From NCBI GenBank assembly GCA_013416485.1, contig JACCEO010000008.1, forward strand, positions 92,387-156,386: a DNA stretch of 64,000 nt. The letters are read 5' to 3'. The notes beneath the pieces are model-generated. The model ran no database searches and was not told the origin of the DNA. It was given only the letters and a program-made list of their open reading frames with translations. Of the stretch, positions 43,811 through 53,787 are shown piece by piece (within the stretch, counting starts at the first letter, position 1; each line of letters begins with the position of its first letter). The DNA is from Alcaligenaceae bacterium. GTDB lineage: Bacteria; Pseudomonadota; Gammaproteobacteria; Burkholderiales; Burkholderiaceae_B. Position numbers and translations under genes: made by a program.

Positions 43811-46579
43811 ATGCCAGCCCTGTTCCCCCGTCTAATTTCCCGCCTTGCTGTCGTACTCAGTGTGGGCCTTTTGCCGTTATCGTCTATCGCCGTGACCTTG
43901 CCCGCCGGAGTCAATGCAGGCCCCAGTGTCGAAGGTGTTACCGAATACACACTAAATAACGGACTAAAGGTGTTATTGGCACCCGACAACTCCAAACCCA
44001 ACACTACGGTCAACATGACTTACCTGGTAGGTGCCAGGCAAGAAAATTACGGCCAGACCGGTATGGCTCACTTACTAGAGCACATGCTGTTTCGCGGCAC
44101 CCCCACTCTTAGAAATGCACTAGGGGAGTTTTCCAAGCGTGGTCTGCAAGCCAATGGTTCCACCAGCGCTGACCGCACCAACTACTACGCCAGCTTTGCC
44201 GCCAATACAGAAACCCTAGATTGGTATATTCGATGGCAAGCGGATGCTATGGTGAATTCGCTAATACTGCGCGAAGACCTAGATGCTGAAATGACCGTTG
44301 TGCGCAACGAAATGGAGCGCGGTGAAAACAGCCCTTTTCAAATACTGCTACAAAAAATGCAGGCCACTGCTTACCAATGGCACAACTACGGCCAAAGCAC
44401 CATAGGTGCCAGAACTGACGTTGAAAATGTGGATATTGCACAGCTACGGGCTTTTTACACCCTGTATTACCAGCCCGATAATGCAGTATTAATCATCTCT
44501 GGCCAGTTTGATCCTGACACCACCTTAACGTCTATTGCTCAGGCTTTCTTACCCATACCCAAGCCCACCCGCGTTCTACCACCGGAATATACGGTAGAGC
44601 CCGTCCAAGACGGTGAACGCCAAGTAACATTGCGCCGTCACGGTGGTAGCCCTCTGATTGCCGCCCTATTTCATGCTCCTGCAGCAGGTAGCCCTGACTT
44701 TAGCGCACTGGACCTAGGCGTTAGTATTCTGGCCGATACTCCATCAGGTCGCCTTTACCATCAGCTGGTCGGCAATAAATTAAGTACAGATGTATTCGGC
44801 TTTGCTGCAGGCATGTACCAGCCTGGTTACGCTTTCTTTGGTGCCCAACTAGAACCTGGCATGGACCAAGCCTTGGCACTGAAAACTCTGGACGACACAC
44901 TGGCATCGGTTGTCACCGAGCCCTTTATCCAAGCCGACTTGGATCGTATACGCAACAAGTGGCTAACTAGCTGGTCACAAACCTTTGCTAATCCAGTCAG
45001 TCTGGCTGGCGCCTTATCTGAATCCGTTGCTGAAGGCGACTGGCGTTTGTTCTTTTTGCAACGCGACCGTGTCGAAGCCATGCCACTAGAGCAGGTGCAA
45101 CAAGCCACAGCTAACTGGCTGGTTGCCAGCAACCGCACCAATGGTCTGTACATACCCACCGACCAACCCCTACGGGCCCCTACCCCCACTGCCATTTCAT
45201 TATCAGATAGCCTAAAAGACTACAAAGGCAAAGCAATAGAAGCGGCTGTGGCCGCCTTTGATCCCAGCCCTGCCAATATCGACGCCAGTACCACGCTGAC
45301 TGAACTGCCTATGCCCAATGGACATGTGGAGCTAGCTTTATTGCCCAAGGCCACTCGAGGCAACCTTGTCGATGCCAGGATGATCATACAATTTGGCGAT
45401 CTGGAAAGCCTAAAAGGCCAACGTAACACTGCAGCCGCCGTCATATCGTTACTGGATCACGGGACTCACCAAATGTCACGCCAGGACATCCAAGACCGCT
45501 ACGACGCCCTAAAAGCCGACGTAAGCTACAGTGGTGATGCCTCTACCCTAGCGGTGGGTATGTCGACCACTCGCGAGCACCTACCAGAGCTGGTAAAACT
45601 AGTATTACATATTGCCCGCGAAGCCAACTTCCCTGCTAATGAACTGGCCGAGTACCAACGCCAAGTCAACACCAGTATTAAAAATGCGATGGCCGAGCCT
45701 AACGCCTTGGCATCACGCGCTTTATCACGCCACGAACAACCCTGGGCACGTGACGACATACGTTACATACCTACTTTTGACGAGTCCCTAGAGGAAACGG
45801 CCGCACTCACTCCCGAAACCCTGAAAGCCTTTCATCAGCGGTTTTACGGCGCCGGAATGGTACGTTTTTCGGCTGTCGGTGACTTTGATCCCGAAGCCGT
45901 TACCGCCTCACTAAAAACCGGCTTACAAGGCTGGGCTAAAGCACCGACCTACCAGCGCATTTCACACCCCTGGTACCCAGTAACGCCAGAAAACTTTGTC
46001 ATTAACACACCCGACAAGGCCAATGCCTTCTATATGATGACATTGCCCCTGAAGCGTAAAGATACCGACCCTGATTTCCCGGCACTTTATCTGGCCAATT
46101 ATCTATTAGGCAGCTCAGAAACCTCACGCCTGTGGAATCGCATCAGGGAGCAAGACGGCTTGTCATATAACGTGCGTAGTAACCTGACGATTTCACCGTA
46201 TGAAGACTCTGGCATGTGGACCATATACGCGATACTCGCACCAGAAAACGCACAAAAACTGACATCAGCAGTGCACGAAGAACTAGAGCGCGTACTAAAA
46301 GATGGTTTTACTGACGCGGAAATCCAAGAAGGCGCCACCGCCTTGCTTAACTATCGCAAACTGGCCCGCACATCCGATGACACATTGGCAACGGCTTGGA
46401 TTAATTACATGCAACAAGATCGCAACTTTGCCTGGTCACAAGGCATAGATGATGACTTGCGCAAGCTGACTGCGGATCAAGTCAACCAGGCGGTAAAAGC
46501 CACCCTAGACATTCGTCAGTTCAGTACTGCATTAGCTGCTGATAGTACCAAGACAGTACCAGCTAGCCAGTCCAAATAA
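43811..46579 (+). CDS. M16-family zinc protease (pitrilysin-like), periplasmic
   Basis: The 922-residue protein has a signal peptide (to about SSIAVTL, residue 29). The inverted zinc motif HLLEH is at residues 87-91 (His87, Glu90, His91), with the third ligand Glu in VVRNEMERGEN. Two M16 halves follow: the active N-terminal half to about 470 and an inactive C-terminal half (about 490-905) that has no HxxEH. The length fits full clamshell peptidases of this family. A TAGGA site lies upstream. A strong terminator follows, so it is probably monocistronic. Confidence 0.92.
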   Translation: MPALFPRLISRLAVVLSVGLLPLSSIAVTLPAGVNAGPSVEGVTEYTLNNGLKVLLAPDNSKPNTTVNMTYLVGARQENYGQTGMAHLLEHMLFRGTPTLRNALGEFSKRGLQANGSTSADRTNYYASFAANTETLDWYIRWQADAMVNSLILREDLDAEMTVVRNEMERGENSPFQILLQKMQATAYQWHNYGQSTIGARTDVENVDIAQLRAFYTLYYQPDNAVLIISGQFDPDTTLTSIAQAFLPIPKPTRVLPPEYTVEPVQDGERQVTLRRHGGSPLIAALFHAPAAGSPDFSALDLGVSILADTPSGRLYHQLVGNKLSTDVFGFAAGMYQPGYAFFGAQLEPGMDQALALKTLDDTLASVVTEPFIQADLDRIRNKWLTSWSQTFANPVSLAGALSESVAEGDWRLFFLQRDRVEAMPLEQVQQATANWLVASNRTNGLYIPTDQPLRAPTPTAISLSDSLKDYKGKAIEAAVAAFDPSPANIDASTTLTELPMPNGHVELALLPKATRGNLVDARMIIQFGDLESLKGQRNTAAAVISLLDHGTHQMSRQDIQDRYDALKADVSYSGDASTLAVGMSTTREHLPELVKLVLHIAREANFPANELAEYQRQVNTSIKNAMAEPNALASRALSRHEQPWARDDIRYIPTFDESLEETAALTPETLKAFHQRFYGAGMVRFSAVGDFDPEAVTASLKTGLQGWAKAPTYQRISHPWYPVTPENFVINTPDKANAFYMMTLPLKRKDTDPDFPALYLANYLLGSSETSRLWNRIREQDGLSYNVRSNLTISPYEDSGMWTIYAILAPENAQKLTSAVHEELERVLKDGFTDAEIQEGATALLNYRKLARTSDDTLATAWINYMQQDRNFAWSQGIDDDLRKLTADQVNQAVKATLDIRQFSTALAADSTKTVPASQSK

Positions 46580-46590
46580 TGCGCTCATAA

Positions 46591-46632
46591 AAGAAAATGG
46601 CCGCTCTGTTTAATAGAGCGGCCATTTCTTTT
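46591..46632. terminator. bidirectional terminator between the M16 protease gene and dnaJ
   Basis: AAGAAAATGGCCGCTCT and AGAGCGGCCATTTCTT form a near-perfect stem with a 7-nt loop, between two converging genes. Flanking A and T tracts allow use in both directions. Confidence 0.88.
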
Positions 46633-46642
46633 AGATCAAGAA

Positions 46643-47776
46643 TCAGCTAAAAAAGCTTTTTACTCTGTCAGTCCAGGACTGGCTTTTAGGCGAATGCTTT
46701 TCACCACCTGATTGCAAGGATGCCTCGAACTGCTGCAAAATTTTTCGCTGTTCTTCGGTTAAACGTACCGGTGTTTCTACCACCACGTGGCAATACAAGT
46801 CGCCAGGATAACTGGACCGTATACCGCGCACGCCTTTGCCACGCAAGCGGAAGGTTTTCCCAGTTTGTGTACCTTCAGGTATGGTGATTTCACCCCGACC
46901 AGACAAAGTAGGCACTTCCAGCTCGCCACCCAATGCTGCTTTAGTAAACGGTATTGTCAGTTCACAATGCAGATCTTCGCCTTCGCGCTGGAAAATGCCA
47001 TGCGGCTTAAGCTGGATTTCCACATACAGATCCCCCGGAGGGCCGCCATTAACACCAGGCTCGCCGTTGCCAGTAGAGCGTATGCGCATGCCGTCATCAA
47101 TACCTGCTGGTATCTTGACCTGCAAGGTTTTGTTCTTGCGAGTACGTCCTACGCCATCACAGGCATTACATGGATCTGTGATTTCTTTGCCCGAGCCATG
47201 GCAGGTGGGGCAAGTTTGTTGCACACTGAAAAAACCCTGCTGCATGCGTACGGCACCATGACCATCACAGGTATGGCAGGTTTTCGGCTGGGTACCGGGT
47301 TTGGCACCTGAACCGTGACACACTTCACAGTTTTCCCAGCTAGGTACACGGATTTCTGTTTCAAACCCATTAGCTGCTTGTTCCAGGCTAATTTCCAAGC
47401 TGAATTTCAGGTCGGCACCTCGGTAAACCTGAGGTCCACCACCACCGCCACCACGACGGCCACCACCACCAAAAATCTCACCAAAAATATCACCAAAGGC
47501 ATCGGCAAAGCCTGCTCCGCCCATGCCACCACCGGCCCCTGCTGCATTCGGATCCACGCCAGCGTGACCAAAGCGATCGTATGCCGCACGCTTTTGCTCG
47601 TCAGAGAGCATCTCGTAAGCCTCTTTGGCCTCTTTGAACTTCTCTTCAGATTCTTTGCTATCGGGGTTGCGGTCAGGGTGATACTTCATCGCCAGCCGGC
47701 GATAAGCTTTTTTCAGCTCGTCATCGGATGCGTTTTTAGCAACACCCAGAATTTCATAAAAGTCGCGTTTTGACAT
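46643..47776 (-). CDS. dnaJ: chaperone DnaJ (Hsp40)
   Basis: DnaJ delivers clients to DnaK and stimulates its ATPase. The J-domain with HPD (residues 33-35) is followed by a Gly/Phe-rich linker (about 76-112), the zinc-finger domain with four CxxCxGxG repeats ([32 protein letters not shown]) and the C-terminal substrate-binding domain. At 377 residues it is a full-length type I DnaJ. It is downstream of dnaK; a hairpin with arms GCCCGAT/ATCGGGC (47827-47858) lies between them. Confidence 0.97.
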   Translation of the reverse strand: MSKRDFYEILGVAKNASDDELKKAYRRLAMKYHPDRNPDSKESEEKFKEAKEAYEMLSDEQKRAAYDRFGHAGVDPNAAGAGGGMGGAGFADAFGDIFGEIFGGGGRRGGGGGGPQVYRGADLKFSLEISLEQAANGFETEIRVPSWENCEVCHGSGAKPGTQPKTCHTCDGHGAVRMQQGFFSVQQTCPTCHGSGKEITDPCNACDGVGRTRKNKTLQVKIPAGIDDGMRIRSTGNGEPGVNGGPPGDLYVEIQLKPHGIFQREGEDLHCELTIPFTKAALGGELEVPTLSGRGEITIPEGTQTGKTFRLRGKGVRGIRSSYPGDLYCHVVVETPVRLTEEQRKILQQFEASLQSGGEKHSPKSQSWTDRVKSFFS

Positions 47777-47826
47777 GTGAATTGCTTACGTTTAAGACGC
47801 CTGCTTGTGTCAGACAGAACAAGAAT

Positions 47827-47858
47827 GCCCGATCCCCAGATAATGCCGGAAATCGGGC
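47827..47858 (-). other. dnaK-dnaJ intercistronic hairpin
   Basis: Stem GCCCGAT / ATCGGGC with an 18-nt loop in the dnaK-dnaJ gap and without a long T-tract. It probably sets the ratio of dnaK to dnaJ message by partial termination or protection of the upstream mRNA. Confidence 0.5.
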
Positions 47859-47879
47859 GAGAACCGCTACAAACAAACG

Positions 47880-49802
47880 TTATTGATCGCGCTTAACTTC
47901 TTTGAAGTCAGCATCGACGACATCGTCTTCAGCGGGACCGGCGTTATCTGCGCCTGGCTGCGCTTCAGCTTGTGCTTGCATATCGGCGTACATCTTTTCG
48001 CCCAGCTTCATGGCAGCGGTATTCAGCACTTCGACTTTAGCGTCAATGGCTGCTTTATCGCTGTCTTCCTTCAAGGTGGCTTCGACATCCGCGATAGCGG
48101 CTTCTATGGCTTCCTTGTCGGCAGCTTCAAGCTTGTCACCATACTCTTCCAACGACTTGCGGGTAGAGTGCACTAGGCCATCAGCGGCATTACGCGCCAA
48201 AGCCAGTTCTGCCACACGGTGGTCGTCTTCGGCATTGGCTTCAGCATCTTTGACCATGCGTTCGACTTCCTCGTCCGTCAAGCCTGAGTTGGCCTTGATG
48301 GTGATCTTGTTTTCTTTGCCAGTGCCCTTGTCTTTGGCGGACACATGCAAAATACCGTTGGCGTCGATATCGAAGGTCACTTCAATTTGTGGCGTACCAC
48401 GCGTTGCAGGTGGAATACCCTCGAGGTTGAACTCGCCCAAGCCCTTGTTACCAGCAGCAATTTCACGCTCGCCTTGGAAGACCTTGATGGTAACTGCTGG
48501 CTGGTTATCGTCAGCGGTAGAAAACACTTGCGAAAACCGAGTAGGTATCGTCGTGTTTTTCTGGATCATTTTGGTCATAACGCCACCCAGAGTTTCAATA
48601 CCCAGGGACAGTGGAGTCACGTCCAGCAACAGAACGTCGGTACGGTCACCGGCCAAGACAGAACCTTGAATAGCGGCACCTGCAGCTACTGCCTCGTCAG
48701 GGTGTACGTCTTTGCGGGGTTCTTTACCAAAGAACTCCTGGACCTTTTCCTGCACCTTAGGCATACGTGTCATGCCGCCAACCAGAATCACGTCATCAAT
48801 TTCTGAAACCTTGATGCCAGCGTCCTTGATCGCGATGCGACATGGTTCCATGCTGCGGTCGATCAGGTCTTCCACCAGAGCTTCCAGCTTGGCACGTGTC
48901 ATTTTCAGATTCAGGTGTTTAGGACCCGAAGCATCGGCTGTGATGTAAGGCAGGTTGATGTCAGTTTGCTGAGCAGACGACAATTCAATTTTGGCTTTTT
49001 CAGCGGATTCTTTCAAACGCTGCAATGCCAATACGTCTTTAGACAGATCAACACCGCTTTCTTTCTTGAACTCGTCAATGATGTACTGAATGATGCGCTG
49101 GTCGAAGTCTTCGCCACCCAAGAAGGTATCACCGTTCGTGGACAGCACTTCAAATTGCTTTTCACCGTCAACATCGGCAATTTCAATAATGGATACGTCG
49201 AACGTACCACCGCCCAAGTCATAAACGACAATTTTACGGTCGCCTGTGGTGGCCTTATCCATACCAAAGGCCAAGGCAGCAGCAGTAGGCTCGTTAATGA
49301 TACGTTTGACATCCAGACCAGCGATACGACCTGCGTCTTTTGTCGCTTGGCGCTGTGCGTCGTTAAAGTAAGCAGGAACTGTAATCACAGCTTCCGTCAC
49401 TTCTTCGCCCAAGTAATCTTCGGCGGTCTTTTTCATTTTACGCAAGACATCGGCCGACACCTGGGGAGGCGCCAACTGTTTGCCCTGAGCTTCTACCCAG
49501 GCATCGCCGTTATCGGCTTTGATGATGCTGTAAGGCATCAGTTCGATATCTTTTTGAACGGCTTTTTCGTCAAACTTACGACCGATAAGGCGCTTGACAG
49601 CAAATAGCGTGTTCTTAGGATTGGTTACGGCCTGACGCTTGGCGGGCGCACCCACCAGAACTTCACCGTCGGGCATGTAAGCCACGATGGACGGCGTAGT
49701 ACGCGTACCTTCGGCGTTATCAATAATGTGTGGTGTTTTTCCATCGAGTACGGCAACACAGCTGTTGGTCGTACCCAGGTCAATACCAATAATTCTACCC
49801 AT
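47880..49802 (-). CDS. dnaK: chaperone DnaK (Hsp70)
   Basis: DnaK is the central ATP-dependent Hsp70. The start at 49802 (640 aa) gives [15 protein letters not shown], the canonical N-terminus; the longer frame starts at TTG. Phosphate-binding loops are [10 protein letters not shown] (about 4-13) and [14 protein letters not shown] (about 194-207). The linker [13 protein letters not shown] leads to the substrate-binding domain, and the C-terminal tail is Ala/Glu/Asp-rich ending [16 protein letters not shown] with the typical EEV/D-like acidic pattern. The upstream sigma-32 promoter and neighbouring grpE and dnaJ complete the chaperone set. Confidence 0.98.
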   Translation of the reverse strand: MGRIIGIDLGTTNSCVAVLDGKTPHIIDNAEGTRTTPSIVAYMPDGEVLVGAPAKRQAVTNPKNTLFAVKRLIGRKFDEKAVQKDIELMPYSIIKADNGDAWVEAQGKQLAPPQVSADVLRKMKKTAEDYLGEEVTEAVITVPAYFNDAQRQATKDAGRIAGLDVKRIINEPTAAALAFGMDKATTGDRKIVVYDLGGGTFDVSIIEIADVDGEKQFEVLSTNGDTFLGGEDFDQRIIQYIIDEFKKESGVDLSKDVLALQRLKESAEKAKIELSSAQQTDINLPYITADASGPKHLNLKMTRAKLEALVEDLIDRSMEPCRIAIKDAGIKVSEIDDVILVGGMTRMPKVQEKVQEFFGKEPRKDVHPDEAVAAGAAIQGSVLAGDRTDVLLLDVTPLSLGIETLGGVMTKMIQKNTTIPTRFSQVFSTADDNQPAVTIKVFQGEREIAAGNKGLGEFNLEGIPPATRGTPQIEVTFDIDANGILHVSAKDKGTGKENKITIKANSGLTDEEVERMVKDAEANAEDDHRVAELALARNAADGLVHSTRKSLEEYGDKLEAADKEAIEAAIADVEATLKEDSDKAAIDAKVEVLNTAAMKLGEKMYADMQAQAEAQPGADNAGPAEDDVVDADFKEVKRDQ

Positions 49803-49853
49803 GATGTTTACCTGCAAAAAAATTTGATTAGTGAATTAACTAGCTGATGGATC

Positions 49854-49883
49854 ATAAATGGGGGTATAGCCGATAATTTCAAG
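49854..49883 (-). promoter_or_regulatory. sigma-32 (heat shock) promoter of dnaK
   Basis: On the minus strand CTTGAA (-35, 49883-49878) is followed after about 14 nt by CCCCATTTAT (-10, 49863-49854). This fits the RpoH consensus CTTGAA-N13-15-CCCCATNT at essentially every position. It lies about 50 bp upstream of the dnaK start. No CIRCE element (TTAGCACTC-N9-GAGTGCTAA) was seen here. Confidence 0.85.
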
Positions 49884-49930
49884 CCTTATCCCAAATTTTG
49901 TTATGCCATCAGAGTATTCTCAATAGAAAA

Positions 49931-50485
49931 CTAGGCGGCTGGACCGGCTGACACCATGACCAGCGCAGGACGTAATACGCGATCAGCAATGGTGTAGCCT
50001 TTTTGCAATAACTGGGCCACAGTGCCTTCTGGGAAATCGGATGGAACGTTCGATATTGCTTGGTGTACATGAGGATCAAACTTATCACCTTGTGCAGGTG
50101 CGACCTCTTTGAGCAGATTACGCTCGAAGGCCGAGTTCAATTGACGCAAGGTGGCTTCTACGCCTTCTTGCCAAGCCTGGGCAGTTTGCTCGGTTTGTGC
50201 CAAGGCAGCTTCCAGGCTGTCTTTAACAGGCACTAGACTTTCGGCAAACGACTCCGTACCGAACTTACGGGCCTTGGCCACATCTTCCTGAGCCCGACGA
50301 CGGATATTTTCCATTTCTGCACGAGCACGCAATAATTGATCGTGATAATCGCTGATTTGCGCTTGGGCTGCGGCCAGCAAATCGTCCTCGGCGGGGAACA
50401 AAAGCTCACCTACCTCTAAGTTTTCAGAAGTGTCAGTTAGCGGATCTACTGGGTTAGGATCCTGGGGTTCGTTAGGTGCCGACAT
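49931..50485 (-). CDS. grpE: nucleotide exchange factor GrpE
   Basis: GrpE releases ADP from DnaK. The ATG at 50485 (184 aa) has GGAG at the right distance; an upstream in-frame ATG at 50509 lacks this. An acidic, disordered N-terminus is followed by the long coiled-coil (about 50-95, with [20 protein letters not shown]) and the beta-domain with [12 protein letters not shown] and [20 protein letters not shown]. It is preceded by a sigma-32-type promoter nested in a hairpin and followed by dnaK after 128 bp. Confidence 0.95.
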   Translation of the reverse strand: MSAPNEPQDPNPVDPLTDTSENLEVGELLFPAEDDLLAAAQAQISDYHDQLLRARAEMENIRRRAQEDVAKARKFGTESFAESLVPVKDSLEAALAQTEQTAQAWQEGVEATLRQLNSAFERNLLKEVAPAQGDKFDPHVHQAISNVPSDFPEGTVAQLLQKGYTIADRVLRPALVMVSAGPAA

Positions 50486-50521
50486 AAAAATCTCCACATT
50501 ACATGTCATTCAATTCAATAA

Positions 50522-50545
50522 AAATGAGGGCGTTTGCCCTCATTT
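50522..50545 (-). terminator. terminator-like hairpin between hemH and grpE
   Basis: AAATGAGGGC and GCCCTCATTT form a perfect 10-bp stem with a 4-nt loop. On the minus strand it is followed by TTTATTG, so it can terminate the hrcA-hemH transcript. The same bases include the -10 of the grpE promoter. Confidence 0.7.
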
Positions 50546-50549
50546 CAAG
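50522..50549 (-). promoter_or_regulatory. sigma-32 (heat shock) promoter of grpE, overlapping the hairpin
   Basis: Minus strand: CTTGAA (50549-50544), then a spacer of about 13 nt, then CCCTCATTT, close to CCCCATNT. The start codon of grpE lies about 37 bp downstream. The -10 box forms one arm of the terminator-like stem at 50522-50545. Confidence 0.7.
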
Positions 50550-50658
50550 TCTTTTTGTTCTCATGCGTGTAAATACGCTTAGAACTCGTTTTGTATACGT
50601 CGATACGCCGATTGCAATACGACAATTGGAATGCTCACCAATGAACGATACGTTCCAT

Positions 50659-51726
50659 TTATTTGGAGTTTGCTTGATCAGTCCAGCCCAACAAATGCTT
50701 GCCTATCAAGTCGGTAAGACCGGAAATCCATTCCGGGTCGTCATTCAGACAAGGTAAGTAACGCAACTGTTGCCCGCCATCTGCCACAAAAGCATCACGA
50801 CATTCGACCTGAATTTCCTCTAGGGTTTCCAAGCAGTCTGCCAGAAATCCAGGACACATCACATCCACCTGTTTAATTCCTTGCTTGGCCCAGGACCTTA
50901 ACGTAGGCTCGGTATAGGGCTCTAACCATTTTGCTGCACCAAAACGGCTTTGGAACGACACGCGTAGCAAATCGCCATCGGCCCCTAGCTGCTGCTTTAA
51001 TAACGCTGCCGTCTCCATGCAGTCGCGGTGATAGGGGTCACCCAGTTCTATTGTACGTCGCGGCACGCCATGGAAACTAAGCAATAAACGTTCAGGCTTA
51101 CCATGCGCGGTCCAGTGATCTTGGACCTGACGAGCCAACACATTGATGTACGCAGGCAGGTCATGGTAACGCTTGATGAAACGCAGTTCAGGCTGATTAC
51201 GTTGACGCTTAGCCCAAGCATGCACACTATCGACTACAGTAGCCGTAGTACTTGCCGCATATTGCGGATACAAAGGCAACGTCAAAATACGCTCGCAGCC
51301 TGCCGCCCTCAGTGCGTCCAGACCTGCTGCAATCGACGGATTACCGTAACGCATCGCCAACTCAACGTGAATATTATCCGCCAGCAAGGCCTGTTGCACA
51401 CCGTCAGCTTGCGCTTGGCTGTACACCAATAGCGGTGAACCTTGCTTCAGCCAAATATCTTTGTAACGCGGCGCCAGCGCCGCAGGCCTGCGGGTGAGAA
51501 TAAAACCACGCAAAATAATTTGCCATAACCATTGGGGAATTTCAATAATGCGTGGATCAGATAAAAACTCTGCCAAATAACGTCTGATCGCCGACGGCGT
51601 GGGGGCATCAGGCGTACCCAAATTTACCATCAAGACCCCTATAGGGCCTGCTTCACGCAAAGGCGGATTCGGGTTTAACGCATGCTCGTCGACAGCCTCG
51701 GGGGCGTATGGCGATGTAAACAACAT
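50659..51726 (-). CDS. hemH: ferrochelatase
   Basis: HemH inserts Fe2+ into protoporphyrin IX, the last step of protohaem synthesis. The conserved N-terminal VLMVNLGTPDAPT, the catalytic His in LLLSFHGVPRRTIELGDPY (about 210-228) and the Glu-bearing CPGFLADCLETLEEI (about 285-299) are all present. At 355 residues it is slightly longer than the E. coli enzyme because of an N-terminal extension of about 30 residues. It lies 36 bp downstream of hrcA, likely in the same transcript. Confidence 0.95.
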   Translation of the reverse strand: MLFTSPYAPEAVDEHALNPNPPLREAGPIGVLMVNLGTPDAPTPSAIRRYLAEFLSDPRIIEIPQWLWQIILRGFILTRRPAALAPRYKDIWLKQGSPLLVYSQAQADGVQQALLADNIHVELAMRYGNPSIAAGLDALRAAGCERILTLPLYPQYAASTTATVVDSVHAWAKRQRNQPELRFIKRYHDLPAYINVLARQVQDHWTAHGKPERLLLSFHGVPRRTIELGDPYHRDCMETAALLKQQLGADGDLLRVSFQSRFGAAKWLEPYTEPTLRSWAKQGIKQVDVMCPGFLADCLETLEEIQVECRDAFVADGGQQLRYLPCLNDDPEWISGLTDLIGKHLLGWTDQANSK

Positions 51727-51762
51727 AAATTTTCAAAATCCAATTAAGCAGTAAAGAGCCTA

Positions 51763-52773
51763 TCATGAACGATTGTGGCTTAAGGCATTAGATAGCAAAC
51801 GTGCTGTGATATCGACTATGGGTATTACCCTTTCATATGCCATGCGGGACGGCCCTATAACCCCCAGGGTGCCCACAACCTGGCCATCTACACCATAAGG
51901 CGCCGTGACCACAGACACGTCTTCCAGAGGCACCAACTGCGAGTCGCCACCAATATAAATTTGTACACCTTGCGAGCGACTAGATACATCCAGCAATTGC
52001 AAAAGGTCGGTTTTTTTCTCGAAGAGTGCAAACATGCCCCTAAGACGATCCATATCGCTAGTGATGTCGGATACCTCTAGCAATTTGCTTTCACCCGAAA
52101 TAACGACGGCATCATCGGTATCACCCTCCGATGTTCCGGCATCGACAGCGGCTCGCATCAGGTTGGAAATGTCTTCCTGTAAGGACGATAAGTCTTGGGT
52201 CAGCGCCTGCTTGACCTGTTTAAACGATAAACCAGCAAAGTTCTGATTGAAGAAGTTTGCTGCCTCCAGTAGTTCTTGCTCGATATAGTCACGAGGCATA
52301 AACAAGATGCGGTTTTGCACATCGCCATCGGGGGTAATAATAATTAATAACACCCGTTTTTCAGACAACCGTATGAACTCGATCTGACGAAACACCTGAG
52401 CGCGTTTGGGGGCCAACACCACGCCGGCAAACTGTGACAAATTCGACAATAACGCCGCCGCAGCGCTAACGGCCCTACCCGGTTCAGCCGCAGGCAATAT
52501 CTGGCAGATCTGGCTGGGTTGTAGTAGCTCGAACTGGCGCGCAGCCAGCATACGATCTACAAACAAACGATACCCTTGGGGCGTAGGTACACGACCCGCC
52601 GAAGTGTGCGGACTATGTATCAGCCCTAAATCTTCCAAGTCAGACATTACATTACGTATTGTCGCTGGCGATAGCTCAAACATCTTGGACAATGTCCGTG
52701 AGCCTACTGGCTGCCCATCAGCAATATATCGTTCTATCAGCGCCTTCAGTAGCGCATTCGCTCGGTCATCCAT
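51763..52773 (-). CDS. hrcA: heat-inducible transcription repressor HrcA
   Basis: HrcA represses heat-shock operons by binding CIRCE. The 336-residue protein has an N-terminal winged helix ([20 protein letters not shown], then [20 protein letters not shown]), the GAF-like and insert domains and a C-terminal region with [20 protein letters not shown], the signature of the family. No CIRCE was found upstream of dnaK or grpE, so its targets (probably groESL) lie elsewhere, while dnaK and grpE carry sigma-32 promoters. It is divergent from nadK. Confidence 0.95.
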   Translation of the reverse strand: MDDRANALLKALIERYIADGQPVGSRTLSKMFELSPATIRNVMSDLEDLGLIHSPHTSAGRVPTPQGYRLFVDRMLAARQFELLQPSQICQILPAAEPGRAVSAAAALLSNLSQFAGVVLAPKRAQVFRQIEFIRLSEKRVLLIIITPDGDVQNRILFMPRDYIEQELLEAANFFNQNFAGLSFKQVKQALTQDLSSLQEDISNLMRAAVDAGTSEGDTDDAVVISGESKLLEVSDITSDMDRLRGMFALFEKKTDLLQLLDVSSRSQGVQIYIGGDSQLVPLEDVSVVTAPYGVDGQVVGTLGVIGPSRMAYERVIPIVDITARLLSNALSHNRS

Positions 52774-52839
52774 AACACTATTTTAAGCAATCCTGCCATT
52801 ACCGTTTTTCTACCTACAGCCAGATGGCAATAGGGACTC

Positions 52840-52845
52840 TATAAT
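52840..52845 (+). promoter_or_regulatory. -10 element of the nadK promoter
   Basis: A perfect TATAAT lies 39 bp upstream of the nadK ATG in the hrcA-nadK gap. The -35 at the expected distance is weak, so only the -10 is called. Confidence 0.4.
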
Positions 52846-52884
52846 TCACTTCTGTCATTCTTCACTTAGCAAGGTGTTGGTCGT

Positions 52885-53784
52885 ATGCATTTTAAAAATG
52901 TTGCTCTTATTGGACGATATCAAGACAGCGGACTTGATGCGCCCCTGCGCGAGCTGGCTAGCACGCTGAAACAATCCGGGCGTCACGTCATGGTAGAAAG
53001 TGAAACCGCACAAAACACTGGTGTCACCGAATACCCCATTGTGGACTACCAAGCCATAGGCGAACAAGCCGACCTGGCCGTCATTATGGGCGGCGATGGC
53101 ACTATGCTGGGTGCTGCCCGTAAACTGGCCAAGTCTAATGTACCGTTAATTGGCATCAATCATGGTCGATTAGGTTTTATTACCGACATCCCCTTACATA
53201 ATGCCACCGAAGCCCTGACCAGGGTCATGCAAGGTAACTTCAACATCGAAGACCGCCCCATCCTGGAGGGGCGTGTGGTGCGTGCCGGCGACACGCTTTT
53301 TTCTGGCGCCGCCTTAAATGACGTGGTGCTTAGCCGTGCCGGTCGCGGCGGCATGATAGAAGTGCGTGTCGAATTTGATGGTGCTTTTATGTACAACCAG
53401 CGCTCGGATGGATTAATTGTTTCCACACCTACGGGGTCAACCGCCTATTCCTTATCGGTCAACGGCCCCATACTGCACCCCAGCTTAAATGCCATACTGC
53501 TGGTTCCCGTAGCGCCACAAACCCTATCTAACCGCCCCATAGTGCTGCCTGACAACGGCACTCTTAGCTTAACCATCACAGCCTTGGGCCGGGTGGAATC
53601 CGGTGCCAGCGTCCACTTCGACATGCAAACCTGGTCTGACTGCCAGCCCGGTGACCGCATCGATGTGCGTCGCTCCCAGCACTCGGTGCGCTTTATACAT
53701 CCCAAAGGCTATAGCTTTTTTTCCACATTACGGCGTAAGCTGCATTGGAATCATATGCCACAAACCTTGGACGAGGCCGAATAA
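52885..53784 (+). CDS. nadK: NAD kinase
   Basis: NadK phosphorylates NAD to NADP. The GGDGTMLGAARKL motif (about residues 69-81) holds the catalytic Asp, followed by GINHGRLGFITDIP and the second conserved Gly-rich stretch TPTGSTAYSLSVNGPIL (about 178-194). The 299-residue length is normal. AAGGTG lies upstream of the ATG. It is 3 nt from recN, and the hrcA-nadK-recN order is conserved. Confidence 0.95.
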   Translation: MHFKNVALIGRYQDSGLDAPLRELASTLKQSGRHVMVESETAQNTGVTEYPIVDYQAIGEQADLAVIMGGDGTMLGAARKLAKSNVPLIGINHGRLGFITDIPLHNATEALTRVMQGNFNIEDRPILEGRVVRAGDTLFSGAALNDVVLSRAGRGGMIEVRVEFDGAFMYNQRSDGLIVSTPTGSTAYSLSVNGPILHPSLNAILLVPVAPQTLSNRPIVLPDNGTLSLTITALGRVESGASVHFDMQTWSDCQPGDRIDVRRSQHSVRFIHPKGYSFFSTLRRKLHWNHMPQTLDEAE

Positions 53785-53787
53785 ATC

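Noticed and set aside
47902..48669. 255-codon open frame opposite dnaK
   Set aside because: Ser-rich shadow of the dnaK C-terminal region; no start signal and no family resemblance.
49803..49930. CIRCE element upstream of dnaK
   Set aside because: Looked for TTAGCACTC-N9-GAGTGCTAA; only the sigma-32 promoter is present.
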